DNA of 64,000 bases from Deinococcus sp. AJ005. Lineage in GTDB: Bacteria; Deinococcota; Deinococci; Deinococcales; Deinococcaceae. Where the stretch lies: NCBI RefSeq assembly GCF_009017495.1, contig NZ_CP044990.1:3011001-3075000 (forward strand), given 5' to 3'. This document shows positions 9,353 through 19,328 of the stretch, piece after piece (within the stretch, counting starts at the first letter, position 1; the number at the start of each line of letters is the position of its first letter). The notes below the pieces were generated by a model. That model was not told the DNA's origin, did no database searches, and worked only from the letters and a program-made list of their open reading frames with translations. The translations under genes and the position numbers were made by a program.

Positions 9353-10399
9353 ATGTCACGCCGCCTTCTGCCCCTCCTGGGCCTGCTCCTGTCTGCCTGC
9401 GCTCCCGCTATCAGCGGCCCGGTGGGTCTCCTCCCAGACGTGACCGCCACGCTGGGCGTCCCCGATCCCGAACACCTGCGGGTGGTGGTCATGGGCGATC
9501 AGGGTACCGGGGACGGGGTTCAGCGGCGGGTGGGGGCGGCCATGCAGGCGGTCTGTAAACAGCAGGGCTGCGATCTGGGCGTGGGCCTGGGCGACAACTT
9601 CTACCCGGCAGGGCCGAGGGAGGCCAGCTCTCCCCTGTTTAAAACTAGATTTGCGGACATCTACGGCCCGCTGAATATTCCCTTTCTGATGGTGCCCGGC
9701 AACCACGACGAGAGCGGTCTTTTGGGCGGCGACGGCACCGACGCACGCGGCGCGGAGGCCGAAGTCGCTTACAGCAAACTGAACCCGCAGTGGGTCATGC
9801 CGGGGCGCACCTACCGCGCGCCCGTGGGTGCGGGACAGGGGGGAATGCTGGCCGAGTTCTTCGCGGTGGACACCACGCCGCTGGCCGCCTACCTACCTGT
9901 GCGCCGTGCCAATGAGCGGCCCGGAGGCCCGTGGGACGCCGCCCAGCGCGCGTGGCTGACCGGGGCGATCCAGAACAGTTCCGCGCGCTGGAAACTGGTA
10001 CTGGGCCATCACCCGCTGTTCTCCAACGGCAAGCATGGGGACGCCGGGCGCTACGACGGTCTGCCCTTCGCCTTCCAGCGCGGGGACGCGGTGCGGGACC
10101 TGTACGGACTGGCCTGCGGCAAGGTGGACGTGCTGCTCAGCGGCCATGTCCACGCGCTGGAGGTCTTCGCGCCGCAACCCGAATGCCCCGGCACCTGGAC
10201 CGCCGTTTCAGGGGCGGCGGGTGAGATCGGGGGCGGCAAAATCGGCACCCGGAAAGCCGTCGCCGAATTCTTCGGACAGCCCGGTTTTATGTGGCTGGAC
10301 ATGACACCACAGATGCTCACGATCAACATTTACACGGTGGCCACCGATGGCGTGCCGACACTGGCCGCGATGCAGGAGATCAGGAAGAAGGCCAATTGA
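9353..10399 (+). CDS. Metallophosphoesterase lipoprotein, purple acid phosphatase-like
   Basis: A 348-residue exported calcineurin-like phosphatase. The N-terminus is a lipoprotein signal (LLPLLGLLLSAC). The metal-binding motifs occur in the family order: VVVMGDQGTG, GLGDNFYPAG, VPGNHDE, VLGHHPLFSNGKHG and LLSGHVHALE. The GDNFY, GNHD and GHHPL forms are those of tartrate-resistant / small purple acid phosphatases. It should hydrolyse phosphate monoesters outside the cytoplasmic membrane. The stop overlaps the TTG of the next gene (TTGA), which suggests coupling. Confidence 0.9.
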   Translation: MSRRLLPLLGLLLSACAPAISGPVGLLPDVTATLGVPDPEHLRVVVMGDQGTGDGVQRRVGAAMQAVCKQQGCDLGVGLGDNFYPAGPREASSPLFKTRFADIYGPLNIPFLMVPGNHDESGLLGGDGTDARGAEAEVAYSKLNPQWVMPGRTYRAPVGAGQGGMLAEFFAVDTTPLAAYLPVRRANERPGGPWDAAQRAWLTGAIQNSSARWKLVLGHHPLFSNGKHGDAGRYDGLPFAFQRGDAVRDLYGLACGKVDVLLSGHVHALEVFAPQPECPGTWTAVSGAAGEIGGGKIGTRKAVAEFFGQPGFMWLDMTPQMLTINIYTVATDGVPTLAAMQEIRKKAN

Positions 10400-11067
10400 G
10401 CCGCCCCCTCTTCAGACCGGGCTGGAAACCAGCCTTCTGCGGCCTGCTGATCTGGAGTTGTGGCGCAGCGTGGGCAGCCCCCGCCGCCACCTGCGACAAC
10501 GCACTGAATCCGGTGCAGGCGGGCTGGGTCTGGACCTACCGGGTCACGCCGGGCGACATCAAAAAGCCCACCTCCAGTTATGCCCTGAGCCGGACAGGGG
10601 CGGGCGCGGAGTTTCAGGAACAGTCCATGAGCGCTGGAAAGCCAGTCAACACCACCAGATTCAGTTGCGCTGCAGGCGCGCAGACCAGCCTGACGCCCCC
10701 GCAACTGGGCGATATTAAACTGACCCGAGCAGCGGTCAGGGGGCTGGGCATCGCCGCTGCGCCGGACTGGAAACCGGGCGCGACATGGAGTCTGATCTGG
10801 GATCTGGAAGGACGGCAGAGCCTGTTGAGTGGCAAGGCCACCATCACGGTGCGGCGGCAGGTGATCAACCGCGAGAAGGTCACGGTTCCTGCCGGAACAT
10901 TCGATGCCTGGAAGGTCAGGGGCAACCTGCGCGTGGTGGGCAAGCTGGGACCCGTGCCCCTCAACCGCGATCTGGGCGAGTTCGAAGAATGGTACGCCGA
11001 GGGCGTGGGGCTGGTGAAATCCAGCAGCAGCTACAGCGTCACGGAGCTGATGACCCTCAAAAAGTAG
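10396..11067 (+). CDS. Secreted protein, DUF3108-like
   Basis: About 223 residues. Signal peptide around PAFCGLLIWSCGAAWA, then a beta-rich domain with WVWTYRVTPGD, GATWSLIWDLEGRQ, VINREKVTVPAGTFDAWKVRG and the closing EFEEWYAEGVGLVKSSSS. The pattern of a crossing beta-sheet ending in a 'WY-GVGLVK' strand resembles DUF3108-type proteins; function unknown. Start chosen as TTG at 10396, where TTGA overlaps the stop of the phosphatase gene. Upstream codons in this frame lie inside that gene. Confidence 0.7.
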   Translation: MSRPLFRPGWKPAFCGLLIWSCGAAWAAPAATCDNALNPVQAGWVWTYRVTPGDIKKPTSSYALSRTGAGAEFQEQSMSAGKPVNTTRFSCAAGAQTSLTPPQLGDIKLTRAAVRGLGIAAAPDWKPGATWSLIWDLEGRQSLLSGKATITVRRQVINREKVTVPAGTFDAWKVRGNLRVVGKLGPVPLNRDLGEFEEWYAEGVGLVKSSSSYSVTELMTLKK

Positions 11068-11091
11068 CGCCCAACAGCAGTGCCCAGCAAA

Positions 11092-11123
11092 AACGGTGCG
11101 GCCCTGCAATAGGCCGCACCGTT
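11092..11123. terminator. Bidirectional terminator hairpin
   Basis: A perfect 12-bp stem, AACGGTGCGGCC / GGCCGCACCGTT, with an 8-nt loop lies between two convergent genes. GTTTT follows on the plus strand, so it can serve both directions. Confidence 0.7.
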
Positions 11124-11142
11124 CGTTTTGCGAGGGTTGAGC

Positions 11143-11388
11143 TTACAGTCCGGCTTCCGCCAGGAACGCGTCCAGCTTCTGCGGGCGAAAGCCGCTCAGG
11201 CTGTGGGCCACGTCGCCGCTGACCAGGGTGGGCACGCTGCGGCGGCCACCGTTGACGCTCATGACGTACTCGGCGGCCTTGTCGTCCTGCTCGATGTTGA
11301 TTTCCTCGAAGTCCAGGCCCTTGCTGGTCAGGGCGCGCTTGGTAGCGGTGCAATCGGGGCACCAACTGGTGGTGTACATCTTGATCAT
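11143..11388 (-). CDS. Glutaredoxin / mycoredoxin-like thiol reductase
   Basis: 81 residues with the thioredoxin fold and the redox motif CPDC (YTTSWCPDCTATKRAL). Further features are the FEEINIEQDD strand, the cis-Pro loop RRSVPTLV and a closing FRPQKLDAFLAEAG helix. The motif and size fit the mycoredoxin/NrdH-like group; the electron donor (mycothiol, bacillithiol or thioredoxin reductase) cannot be told from sequence. Start at ATG 11388 with AGGAGG upstream. The longer frame has no support. Confidence 0.88.
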   Translation of the reverse strand: MIKMYTTSWCPDCTATKRALTSKGLDFEEINIEQDDKAAEYVMSVNGGRRSVPTLVSGDVAHSLSGFRPQKLDAFLAEAGL

Positions 11389-11492
11389 GGAAGATTCCTC
11401 CTGTGAGTGATGCGGACGAGAGGCAGGAATCACCTCTGCCCGGTACTGTAGTTTACAAAATAAAGCGGAAACGAAAAGTAGGCCAGTTCAGT

Positions 11493-11536
11493 AAAGGCGA
11501 ACGGCCCACCGCAGGGGCAGGCCGCCTTTCGCCTTT
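11493..11536 (-). terminator. Hairpin downstream of infC
   Basis: AAAGGCGAA (11493-11501) pairs with TTCGCCTTT (11528-11536), enclosing a second CGGCC/GGCCG pair. It lies 20 nt beyond the infC stop; the T-run is short. Confidence 0.5.
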
Positions 11537-11556
11537 GGAATCAGATGCCGCCAGCG

Positions 11557-12220
<664 letters not shown>

Positions 12221-12222
<2 letters not shown>

Positions 12223-12229
12223 CACCTCC
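12221..12229 (-). promoter_or_regulatory. Extended Shine-Dalgarno of infC
   Basis: GGAGGTGAT is a 9-base perfect complement of the 16S rRNA 3' end. It overlaps the apparent ATG and leaves 8 nt from GGAGG to the ATA at 12214-12216, the better start. Confidence 0.65.
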
Positions 12230-12423
12230 GCGCGCCCCCTGCACGCTGGCAGCGTCATTTCTGACGGGTTAGGGCGGCTGAACCCGCATTCACGTTGAAA
12301 GCTGTGACGGGTAAACATGTCAGTTTACCACGCAGGTCTGCCGTCTCTTTGTGGGGATGAACTTTCTGTCAACAGCAGCGCCACATGTGCCGGACAGCCC
12401 GCATCTTCTGCCATGCTTCGCCT

Positions 12424-14430
12424 ATGGACCGTTCCTTCCCCCCTGTGGCCCCCGCCCACATCCACCGTTACGGCCCCCTGTCTGCCCGCAATCCCGATCT
12501 GGAAGTCCTCCTGACCGATGGCCTGGGCGGCTTTGCCCTCAGCAGTGCGGCCGGAGTGCCGACGCGCTGCTACTCGGGTCTGGTGGTGAGTCAGTCGCCG
12601 CCGGTGCAGCGCTTCACGCATTTGGTCTCGCCGCTGGAGATTCTGCAAGTGGGCAGCCAGAGGCACAGTCTGCACGCCCTGGAACTCGCGCCGGGCGTCT
12701 TTGAGGGACGCGGACTGGAGATCCTGGGCGGCGCGACCCTGCATGACCTGCTGCCCGAACGGGTGCAGATGGTGGGCGGCGTGCGGATTTCCCGGAGAAC
12801 CGTCAGCCCGGCCCACGCGGGCGCGGCTGTTTACCTGTACTCGGTGGACTCGCGCGAGTCAGTGACGCTGACGCTGGGCGGCTATTTTGTGGACCGCGAC
12901 ATGCACCACGTCCACATGCAGGCCCCCGAACTGAAATTTGAGGCGAACGGTGAGAACGTGCTGGTGCGCGGCGAACGGACCACGCGGGTCAGGCTGCACG
13001 CATCGGGGGTGGAGGTCACAGGACTTGACCCAGACCCTTTCCCCCAGCGCGTCTACTACCGCCACGACGCGGCGCGCGGCGAACCCGATCACGAGTACGT
13101 GCGCGGCGCGGCGTTGTGGGAGGTCCGCTTTCCAGCGGGCGGCGGTCAGGTGGCGCTGGTGGTCCAGGGTCTGACCGACACCACCCCCGACATTCCCGAT
13201 CCCTGGCTGGCCTACGAGCAGGAGGCCACGCGGCGACGTGAACTCGCAACGCTGGCCCAGCAGACGTGTGGAGTGACCGACGATCTGGTGGCGACGCTGG
13301 CGGTGGCAGCGGACGCCTATCTGGTCCGGCGCAACAGTCCAGCGGGAACCAGCGTCATCGCGGGCTATCCGTGGTTTGCCGACTGGGGCCGCGACGCCAT
13401 GATCTCGCTGACCGGCCTGACCCTGTTGACCGGGCGTTTTGCTGAGGCCCGCGACTTGCTGCACACCTTTTTAAGCACCCTGCAACGTGGCCTGATCCCC
13501 AACCACTTCCACGAAGACGGGCAGGGCGCGGGCTACAACACGGTGGATGGGGCTTTGTGGCTGGCGGCGGCGCTTGAACGCTACGTGACTGCCAGCAACG
13601 ATCTGGACTTCGCGCGGGGAGCCTTGCCGCAGTTGCGCAGGCTTTTGCAGTGGCATCTGCGCGGCACCGATCATGGCATCCGCGCCGATCCGGTGGACGG
13701 CCTGCTACTGGCTGGGGAAGCAGGCGTGCAACTGACCTGGATGGACGTGAAGATCGAGGACTGGGTGGTCACGCCGCGCCACGGTAAACCGATTGAGATT
13801 CAGGGCCTATGGATCGCGGCGCTGGGAGCGGAAACACGGCTCTCGGAGGCGCTGGGAGAGCCGCCAGAACTTGCGGAGGCATGGGCGCAGGCGCGCGGCA
13901 GCTTCGGGCAGTTCTGGGATGGGCAGGCGTTCGCCGACGTTCTGGACACGGACGGCGTTCTGGACCTCAGCGTGCGCCCCAACGCCGCGCTGGCGCTGGC
14001 CCTGCCCGACACCCCTGCCACGCCTGAACAGGTGGAGGCCGCCGTCCGCCAGACCGAAAACGAACTGCTGACGCCACTGGGGCTGCACACCCTCTCGCCG
14101 CATGACCCGCGTTACCGGGGCAACTATGGCGGCCCACAGGTGCTGCGCGACGCGGCCTACCACCAGGGAACCGTGTGGCCCTGGCCGCTGACCGCGTACC
14201 TGGAACTGCTGCTCTCACGCGGCGAGGTCACCCAGGCCCGCGCAGCACTGGACGGCCTGAGCGGTCATGTCTGGGAGGCGGGCGTCGGCCACGTTTCGGA
14301 GGTGTTTAGTGGGGATGCGCTGCTGCCCGGCGGCTGCCCCTTCCAGGCGTGGAGCGTGGCCGAACTGCTGCGCGGGCAGGTGCTGGTGTCGCGGGCCGAG
14401 AAGAAAGAGGCCGCCCAAAAGTCAGGTTAA
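12424..14430 (+). CDS. Glycogen debranching enzyme, amylo-alpha-1,6-glucosidase type
   Basis: 668 residues. The N-terminal beta-sandwich (about 10-270; LLTDGLGGFALSSAAGVPTRCYSGL) is the glycogen-debranching N-terminal module. The C-terminal (alpha/alpha)6 barrel (about 280-650) carries PWFADWGRDAMISLTGL, GLIPNHF, NTVDGALWLAAAL, TWMDVKIEDWVVTPRHGKP and VWPWPLTAYLELLL, all standard for GDE/amylo-1,6-glucosidases. It should remove alpha-1,6 branches during glycogen breakdown in the cytoplasm. Start at ATG 12424; the longer frame adds 13 residues without similarity. Neighbouring genes are unrelated. Confidence 0.92.
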   Translation: MDRSFPPVAPAHIHRYGPLSARNPDLEVLLTDGLGGFALSSAAGVPTRCYSGLVVSQSPPVQRFTHLVSPLEILQVGSQRHSLHALELAPGVFEGRGLEILGGATLHDLLPERVQMVGGVRISRRTVSPAHAGAAVYLYSVDSRESVTLTLGGYFVDRDMHHVHMQAPELKFEANGENVLVRGERTTRVRLHASGVEVTGLDPDPFPQRVYYRHDAARGEPDHEYVRGAALWEVRFPAGGGQVALVVQGLTDTTPDIPDPWLAYEQEATRRRELATLAQQTCGVTDDLVATLAVAADAYLVRRNSPAGTSVIAGYPWFADWGRDAMISLTGLTLLTGRFAEARDLLHTFLSTLQRGLIPNHFHEDGQGAGYNTVDGALWLAAALERYVTASNDLDFARGALPQLRRLLQWHLRGTDHGIRADPVDGLLLAGEAGVQLTWMDVKIEDWVVTPRHGKPIEIQGLWIAALGAETRLSEALGEPPELAEAWAQARGSFGQFWDGQAFADVLDTDGVLDLSVRPNAALALALPDTPATPEQVEAAVRQTENELLTPLGLHTLSPHDPRYRGNYGGPQVLRDAAYHQGTVWPWPLTAYLELLLSRGEVTQARAALDGLSGHVWEAGVGHVSEVFSGDALLPGGCPFQAWSVAELLRGQVLVSRAEKKEAAQKSG

Positions 14431-14491
14431 AACGTGTCTCAGAGCTGATTTCTCCCGAGACCACATCACACTTATGGCTAGACACCCCCAC

Positions 14492-14521
14492 TTGACGTAC
14501 ACCTGACACTAACCCTAGGAT
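14492..14521 (+). promoter_or_regulatory. Promoter of the NrtR-like gene, leaderless
   Basis: TTGACG (14492-14497), an 18-nt spacer and TAGGAT (14516-14521) end 7 nt before the ATG. Confidence 0.6.
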
Positions 14522-14528
14522 CACGGCT

Positions 14529-15206
14529 ATGACTGGCCTCGCCCTTCCACCTCAGGCCACACAGGTGGGGCTGGCGGTGGACATCGCGGCCTTTGCCATG
14601 CACGGCGGCGAATTGAATGTTCTGCTGGTGCAGCGTGGCCAGTTGCCGCACGCCCGCGACTGGGCGCTGCCCGGCGGTTTCGTACAGCCCGGCGAGGAAC
14701 TGCACGAGGCCGCGTTGCGCGAATTGCGGACCGAGACCACCGTGCAACTGGAACCGCGCCACCTGGAACAGTTCTATACCTTTGGCGAGGTGGGCCGCGA
14801 TCCGCGCGGACGCATCGTGAGCGTGGCGCATCTGGCGGTGCTACCCCACGGCACGGTCAGCGTCAGCGGGGGCGGCCATACGCTGGAAGCAGAGTGGCTC
14901 AGCGCCCACCGCCCGCCCCGGCTGGCCTTCGATCATCAGGCGATCCTGACCCGCGCCCTGCTGCGGCTGCAATTGCGGCTGGAATACGCCAATCTGGCGC
15001 TGGAATTCCTGCCCGACACCTTTACACTGCCCGAACTTCAGGGCGTCTACGAGGCGATTCTGGACCGCCAACTGGACAAGCGCAATTTCCGCAAACGTTT
15101 GCTGGCCCAGAGCATCCTGACCCCCAGCGGCGAGCGCAGAAGTGGTGTCGGACGGCCCGCACAGTTGTACCGGCGTGCGAAGAATGTCCGTGTAGCGGCA
15201 CTGTAG
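14529..15206 (+). CDS. NrtR-like Nudix/winged-helix regulator
   Basis: 225 residues. The N-terminal Nudix fold (about 10-140) includes DWALPGGFVQPGEELHEAAL. The winged helix (about 145-225) includes FTLPELQGVYEAILDRQLDKRNFRKRLL and ends in GVGRPAQLYRR. This is the layout of NrtR, a repressor of NAD salvage genes that binds ADP-ribose or related nucleotides. The catalytic box G-x5-E-x7-REL-x-EE is altered: RELRTET stands where RELxEE is expected, so hydrolysis is probably weak or absent and the domain may serve as sensor. No NAD gene is adjacent. Its own promoter makes a leaderless transcript. Confidence 0.85.
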   Translation: MTGLALPPQATQVGLAVDIAAFAMHGGELNVLLVQRGQLPHARDWALPGGFVQPGEELHEAALRELRTETTVQLEPRHLEQFYTFGEVGRDPRGRIVSVAHLAVLPHGTVSVSGGGHTLEAEWLSAHRPPRLAFDHQAILTRALLRLQLRLEYANLALEFLPDTFTLPELQGVYEAILDRQLDKRNFRKRLLAQSILTPSGERRSGVGRPAQLYRRAKNVRVAAL

Positions 15207-15216
15207 ACGGGGCAAC

Positions 15217-15987
15217 TTACCCTCCGTAGCTCGCCCAGACTCTCTTTAACCCCTGCCGCAGCCGAATGCGTTGCATGGGGAGTTCGGCCAGAGTGCTGGC
15301 TTGCAGCCCGCGCGCTTTTAAGCCCTCCAGCAAAAGCGTCAGCAGTTCAGGCGTGACCGCCGGGCCGTCGTGTAGCAGGACCACGCTGCCGGGGCGAATG
15401 CGGGCCAGGGTCTGCTGGGCCAGGGTGGGCGCGTCGGCGTCGGTCCAGTCGCGGCCCTCCACGTCCCAAAGGGCAATTTGACGTCCGGCCAGCCACGTCA
15501 GGGGGAGGGTCAGCGGGCTGTGGCCCCCGTAGGGGGGGCGGTACAGCAGCGGCCCAGTCTGCCCGGCGCGTGGATGCCACCCGATCTGCGCCCACTCCTG
15601 CCAGGGCGTCAGCAGCATCGCGTGCCGGTGCCAGCGCCCGTGCGCCTCGACCTGATGCGGGCTGTCCAGCAGCTTTTGCAGGAGTTCAGGATGGGCCTCG
15701 CAGGCAGGCGCGGTGACGAAAAAGGTGGCGCGGGCGGTGTGCTGCGCCAGAATCTCCAGCAGTTCGGGGGTGCGCGGCGAGGGACCGTCATCGAAGGTCA
15801 GCGCCACCCGGTCTGAATCCTGTGGACCACCCCCCAGCGCGCCCCAGCCTGCCGCGCGGCCCAGCACATCGGCCAAGACAGCAGCAGTGGCAAGGAGTCC
15901 GAGAGCAGAGAGCAGCAGTAGAAAAGTGGACTTTGGTGGAGCGGAGCCACTGATCAAGCGTGCTTTCGTCCTGGCAATCTTTCCCAC
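15217..15987 (-). CDS. Polysaccharide deacetylase (NodB family), membrane anchored
   Basis: 256 residues with one N-terminal membrane segment (about 20-40, LLLLSALGLLATAAVLADVL). All NodB motifs are present: ALTFDDGPSPRTPELL (catalytic and metal Asp), HGRWHRH, LLYRPPYGGHS, LWDVEGRDW and VVLLHDGPA. It should remove acetyl groups from N-acetylated glycans at the outer face of the cytoplasmic membrane. It lies 3 bases after the MFS gene on the same strand, so the two form an operon. Confidence 0.9.
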   Translation of the reverse strand: MGKIARTKARLISGSAPPKSTFLLLLSALGLLATAAVLADVLGRAAGWGALGGGPQDSDRVALTFDDGPSPRTPELLEILAQHTARATFFVTAPACEAHPELLQKLLDSPHQVEAHGRWHRHAMLLTPWQEWAQIGWHPRAGQTGPLLYRPPYGGHSPLTLPLTWLAGRQIALWDVEGRDWTDADAPTLAQQTLARIRPGSVVLLHDGPAVTPELLTLLLEGLKARGLQASTLAELPMQRIRLRQGLKRVWASYGG

Positions 15988-15990
15988 CGC

Positions 15991-17232
15991 CTACGCCCCA
16001 CCCTCCGGCCCCGTCTCCTGCCGGGTGGTCAGCATGCGGCGGAAGACCACGTAACCCAGCGCAGTCAGCAGGGCCAGTGCGGCCCCCGTGATGAACGGTC
16101 CAGTCGGCCCCAGCGTGCGGTAGGCGAAGGCCCCCACCAGCGGCCCCAGCGAGGTGCCCACATTTTCCACGGTCATCAGCGCGCCCCAGGCGGCGGGGCG
16201 CTCGGCTTCAGGCAGGCGGCCCGTGACCAGCGCAGCCCAGCCGGGCATGATAAAGGCGTAGCCCACGCCCACCAGCGCGGCCAGCACAAAAAGCGCCCAC
16301 ATAGGCGGCGTGGTGGCAATCAATCCCAGGCCCAGGCCCAGCAGCGCGAAACCCAGGGTCACGGCCAGCCGGGCGCGGCCTCCATCGGCCACCTTGCCAG
16401 TCAGGGGCAGGCTGCCAAAGGCCACCGCGCCCCCGGTGCCCAGCAGCGCCACCATGCCCCAGTAGGTCAGGCCCAGATCGCGGTACAGCGTGAACAGCAG
16501 CGGTCCCAGCAGGGTCATGGTCAGGGTCTGCATAAAGGCTGCTGGGAACAGCGGGGCCAGCGCGCCCACCGCCGTTTTCAGGCGGGCACGGCGGTCCGGC
16601 GGGGTCTCGGCGGTAATGGCGCGGCGCAGACGATCCGGAACGAACAGAGCGCTGAACAGCGCCACCGCCAGCACAGACAGAACAATGGCGAAGACCAGTG
16701 CGCGGGGGCGTTCGGCCAGCGCGCCCAGCAGCAGAAAGCCCGCGCCAATCAGCGGCATCACGCCCAGACTGATCAGGGTGACCGCGCGGCCCTTGTGGCT
16801 GTCTTTGGTGGCGTCGGCGGTCAGGTTCATGGCCCCCGGCCACATGGCACTGAAGCCAATGCCGTGCAGCGCCGCCGCCAGCAGCAGCACCCAGGCGGTG
16901 TGCGTTTCAGCCATCAGACCCACTGCCAGCAGCGACAGGGCCGCGCCCGAGAGCATCACGGTCCGCACGCCAAAGCGGCTGATCAGGGCGCCCGACGGCC
17001 CGCGCATCACGGTGTCGCTGATGAAGTGGACCGTAAAGGCCGTGGCCGCCACCGCCACCGCATCCGCCTTGGGCAGCCCCAGCAGCGTGCCAGTGGCCTG
17101 CGGCAGGTAAGCCCCGTACAGTCCACTCCGCACAAATTCCGAGCAGGCCAGCACCAGCGCGGCCATCAGCACGCCGGGCAGCGTGCCGGGCTTGACAGGC
17201 AGGCGTTCTCGCAGGGCGGAGGCGGCGCTCAC
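15991..17232 (-). CDS. MFS transporter
   Basis: 413 residues with about 12 hydrophobic segments. It carries MFS signatures: [20 protein letters not shown] between helices 2 and 3, and [20 protein letters not shown] in the second half. GTG start. Substrate unknown. It is followed within 3 bases by a polysaccharide deacetylase, and glycosyltransferase genes lie upstream. Export of a lipid or glycan-related compound is possible, but drug-efflux-type function is equally compatible. Confidence 0.88.
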   Translation of the reverse strand: MSAASALRERLPVKPGTLPGVLMAALVLACSEFVRSGLYGAYLPQATGTLLGLPKADAVAVAATAFTVHFISDTVMRGPSGALISRFGVRTVMLSGAALSLLAVGLMAETHTAWVLLLAAALHGIGFSAMWPGAMNLTADATKDSHKGRAVTLISLGVMPLIGAGFLLLGALAERPRALVFAIVLSVLAVALFSALFVPDRLRRAITAETPPDRRARLKTAVGALAPLFPAAFMQTLTMTLLGPLLFTLYRDLGLTYWGMVALLGTGGAVAFGSLPLTGKVADGGRARLAVTLGFALLGLGLGLIATTPPMWALFVLAALVGVGYAFIMPGWAALVTGRLPEAERPAAWGALMTVENVGTSLGPLVGAFAYRTLGPTGPFITGAALALLTALGYVVFRRMLTTRQETGPEGGA

Positions 17233-17282
17233 GGTTGGCCCCCCTTCCTTCTCCCCCCGGCGGGAAAGCAGGCCACGCCTGC

Positions 17283-17288
17283 TAGCCT
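17283..17288 (+). promoter_or_regulatory. Leaderless -10 element (TAGCCT) deciding the GT2 start
   Basis: TAGCCT directly abuts GTG 17289 but is 6 nt before GTG 17295. The usual leaderless spacing favours 17295. Confidence 0.5.
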
Positions 17289-17294
17289 GTGCCC

Positions 17295-17984
17295 GTGCCC
17301 GAGTTCTCCGTGATCATTCCCGCCCGCAACGAGGCGGCGTATCTGCCCCTGACCCTGCGGGCGCTGGAGGCGCAGCGCAAGCCCCCCGCCGAGGTGATCG
17401 TGGTGGACAACGGCAGTACCGACGACACCGTGGCCCTGGCACGGGCCTGGGGCGCGCGGGTGCTGCACTGCACCCAGCCCGGCGTGGCCCGCGCCCGCCA
17501 ATGTGGTCTGGAGGCCGCCCACAGCGACTGGATCGCCACCACCGACGCCGATTCGCTGCCCAGCCCGCAGTGGTTGGAGCTGCTGGACGCGGCCACGCCG
17601 GACCGGGTGGGTCTCTACGGCCCGATGGGCTTTTGCGGGGTGGCCCCGCACTGGGCCTGGACGTCCCAGGTGGCCTACAGCGCCTTTCTGCACGCCTGCC
17701 GGGTGGTGGGCAAACCCAATCTGGCCGGGGCCAACATGGCCTTCTCGCGCCGGGCCGCGTTGCTGGCCGGGGGCTACCCCGAAGTGGAAGCCTACGAGGA
17801 CGTGATGCTGGGGCAGGCCATCGCAGCGCTGGGCACGGTGGCCTACGTGCCGGACGCGCTGGTGCAGACCAGTGCCCGCCGCATGGAGCGGGGCGCGCTG
17901 CCCTTCGCGTGGCAGCACCTGCGCAACATCACGGGTCATACGCGAGGATACTTTGACCAGAAGGAGCCGCAACAGAAGCGCTGA
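17295..17984 (+). CDS. Family 2 glycosyltransferase
   Basis: About 229 residues, GT-A fold. It begins [20 protein letters not shown], then [13 protein letters not shown] and [14 protein letters not shown] (the DxD motif is DAD). [23 protein letters not shown] contains the ED pair of the acceptor region. It should transfer a sugar from a nucleotide donor in the cytoplasm. No long membrane segments. The last 56 bases overlap the end of the convergent GT4 gene, which is unusual and may produce antisense interference. Confidence 0.9.
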   Translation: MPEFSVIIPARNEAAYLPLTLRALEAQRKPPAEVIVVDNGSTDDTVALARAWGARVLHCTQPGVARARQCGLEAAHSDWIATTDADSLPSPQWLELLDAATPDRVGLYGPMGFCGVAPHWAWTSQVAYSAFLHACRVVGKPNLAGANMAFSRRAALLAGGYPEVEAYEDVMLGQAIAALGTVAYVPDALVQTSARRMERGALPFAWQHLRNITGHTRGYFDQKEPQQKR

Positions 17985-19131
17985 GGCCGGGTTCCGCGGG
18001 AAACGGCATCTCGCGCGGCATGCCCAGCGCGGCGGCGTACACGTCCAGCACCCGTGCCGCCACGCCCGCTGGGGTGGTCCCCGAGGCGAACTCGCGCGCA
18101 CCGGCGGACAGCCTTGCCCACAGCGCCGGGTCTCCCAGGATGGCCTGGGAATGGCGGATCATGGCGTTCACGTCCGCCGGGGCCACCAGATAGCCGCTGC
18201 GCTCGTGCGCCACGCTGCTTAACGTGCCGCGCGCACCCACTGCCACCACCGGCACGCCCATCAGCTCGGCCTCCTGCAAGACCAGACCCTGCGTCTCGGT
18301 GTCGCTGGCGAACAGGAACAATTCGGCTAAGCGGTAATACGCGCCGATCTCGGTCCAGGGCTTGACGCCCAGAAAGCTCACGCGGCCCTCAATGCCCAGG
18401 CGGCGGGCGTGGGCTTCCAGATGCACGCGCTCCGGCCCCTCGCCCAGCAGCACCAGATGCGTGTCGGGCAATTGCGCCAAGGTGTCCAGCACATGATCGA
18501 AACGTTTCTCGCGGGCCAGCCGTCCCACGCTCAGCAGGCGGCGTTTGCCAGCAGGCCAGGGATTCTCAATCGGCGGGGCGGCGTGCAGTACCCGCGCGTC
18601 AATGCTGGTGGGAATGACCACCGGATTGCGAACGCGCATGGCGTGCAGCACGTCCAGCACCCCGGCGGTGGGGGTAATCACGGCGTCGGCCCGGCCATAC
18701 AGCAGGCCCATGACACGGGTCACGGCCCCGGTGTAGCGCTGCAAGGCCGTGACGCCCGGCACGTAATGGGTGTACGCCTCGATATGGGTGTGGTATGTCG
18801 CCACATGCGGCACATTCCACTTGCGGGCCAGCCGCGCCCCCGCCAGCCCCAATGTCAGCGGCGTATGGGTATGCACCACATCGTATTTCTGCGGAAAGTC
18901 CTTGCGCGTGGGCCACGCCAGCCGGTAAGTGGGCAGGAACGTGTAGCTGATGCTGGGCACGCGCCGCACATCGGTGCGGGTATCCACGTTGCCCGGAAAG
19001 TCGGGGGCCACCACTTCGACGTGATGCCCCAGCGCCCTTAACTCGTCACTCAGCAAACCCACACTGGTCACAATGCCGTTCTGATCCGGCAGAAAGGTGT
19101 CGGTAAACAGGCCGATACGGAGCGGTTTCAT
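17929..19131 (-). CDS. Family 4 glycosyltransferase (GT-B, mannosyltransferase-like)
   Basis: 400 residues. The N-domain starts [20 protein letters not shown], with [19 protein letters not shown] and [13 protein letters not shown], as in GT4 enzymes that act on lipid acceptors such as diacylglycerol or phosphatidylinositol mannosides. The C-domain carries [17 protein letters not shown] and [24 protein letters not shown] (E-x7-E nucleotide-sugar site). Together with the GT2, the deacetylase and the MFS gene it forms a glycolipid-type block; that pathway is inferred. The tail overlaps the GT2 gene by 56 bases. Confidence 0.9.
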   Translation of the reverse strand: MKPLRIGLFTDTFLPDQNGIVTSVGLLSDELRALGHHVEVVAPDFPGNVDTRTDVRRVPSISYTFLPTYRLAWPTRKDFPQKYDVVHTHTPLTLGLAGARLARKWNVPHVATYHTHIEAYTHYVPGVTALQRYTGAVTRVMGLLYGRADAVITPTAGVLDVLHAMRVRNPVVIPTSIDARVLHAAPPIENPWPAGKRRLLSVGRLAREKRFDHVLDTLAQLPDTHLVLLGEGPERVHLEAHARRLGIEGRVSFLGVKPWTEIGAYYRLAELFLFASDTETQGLVLQEAELMGVPVVAVGARGTLSSVAHERSGYLVAPADVNAMIRHSQAILGDPALWARLSAGAREFASGTTPAGVAARVLDVYAAALGMPREMPFPAEPGLSASVAAPSGQSILAYDP

Positions 19132-19316
19132 CCGTTCTCACCAGCGGAGTTCCATTCCGGGAGGGGCCATCCTGCTGGAGAAGGGGGAGTCTGATGCATC
19201 GCTAGACAGGAGAATACGACGCCGAACATGAGAGAGTCGTCCACCTTTGGTCTCATGTTGTGGCCCTCCTGAGCAGGTACAAGTCGGGCCACTTCGCCGG
19301 GGACGGCAAAACCCGC

Positions 19317-19322
19317 TACAGT
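19317..19322 (+). promoter_or_regulatory. Leaderless -10 element (TACAGT)
   Basis: TACAGT stands 6 nt before the ATG at 19329. Confidence 0.5.
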
Positions 19323-19328
19323 CCCTCC

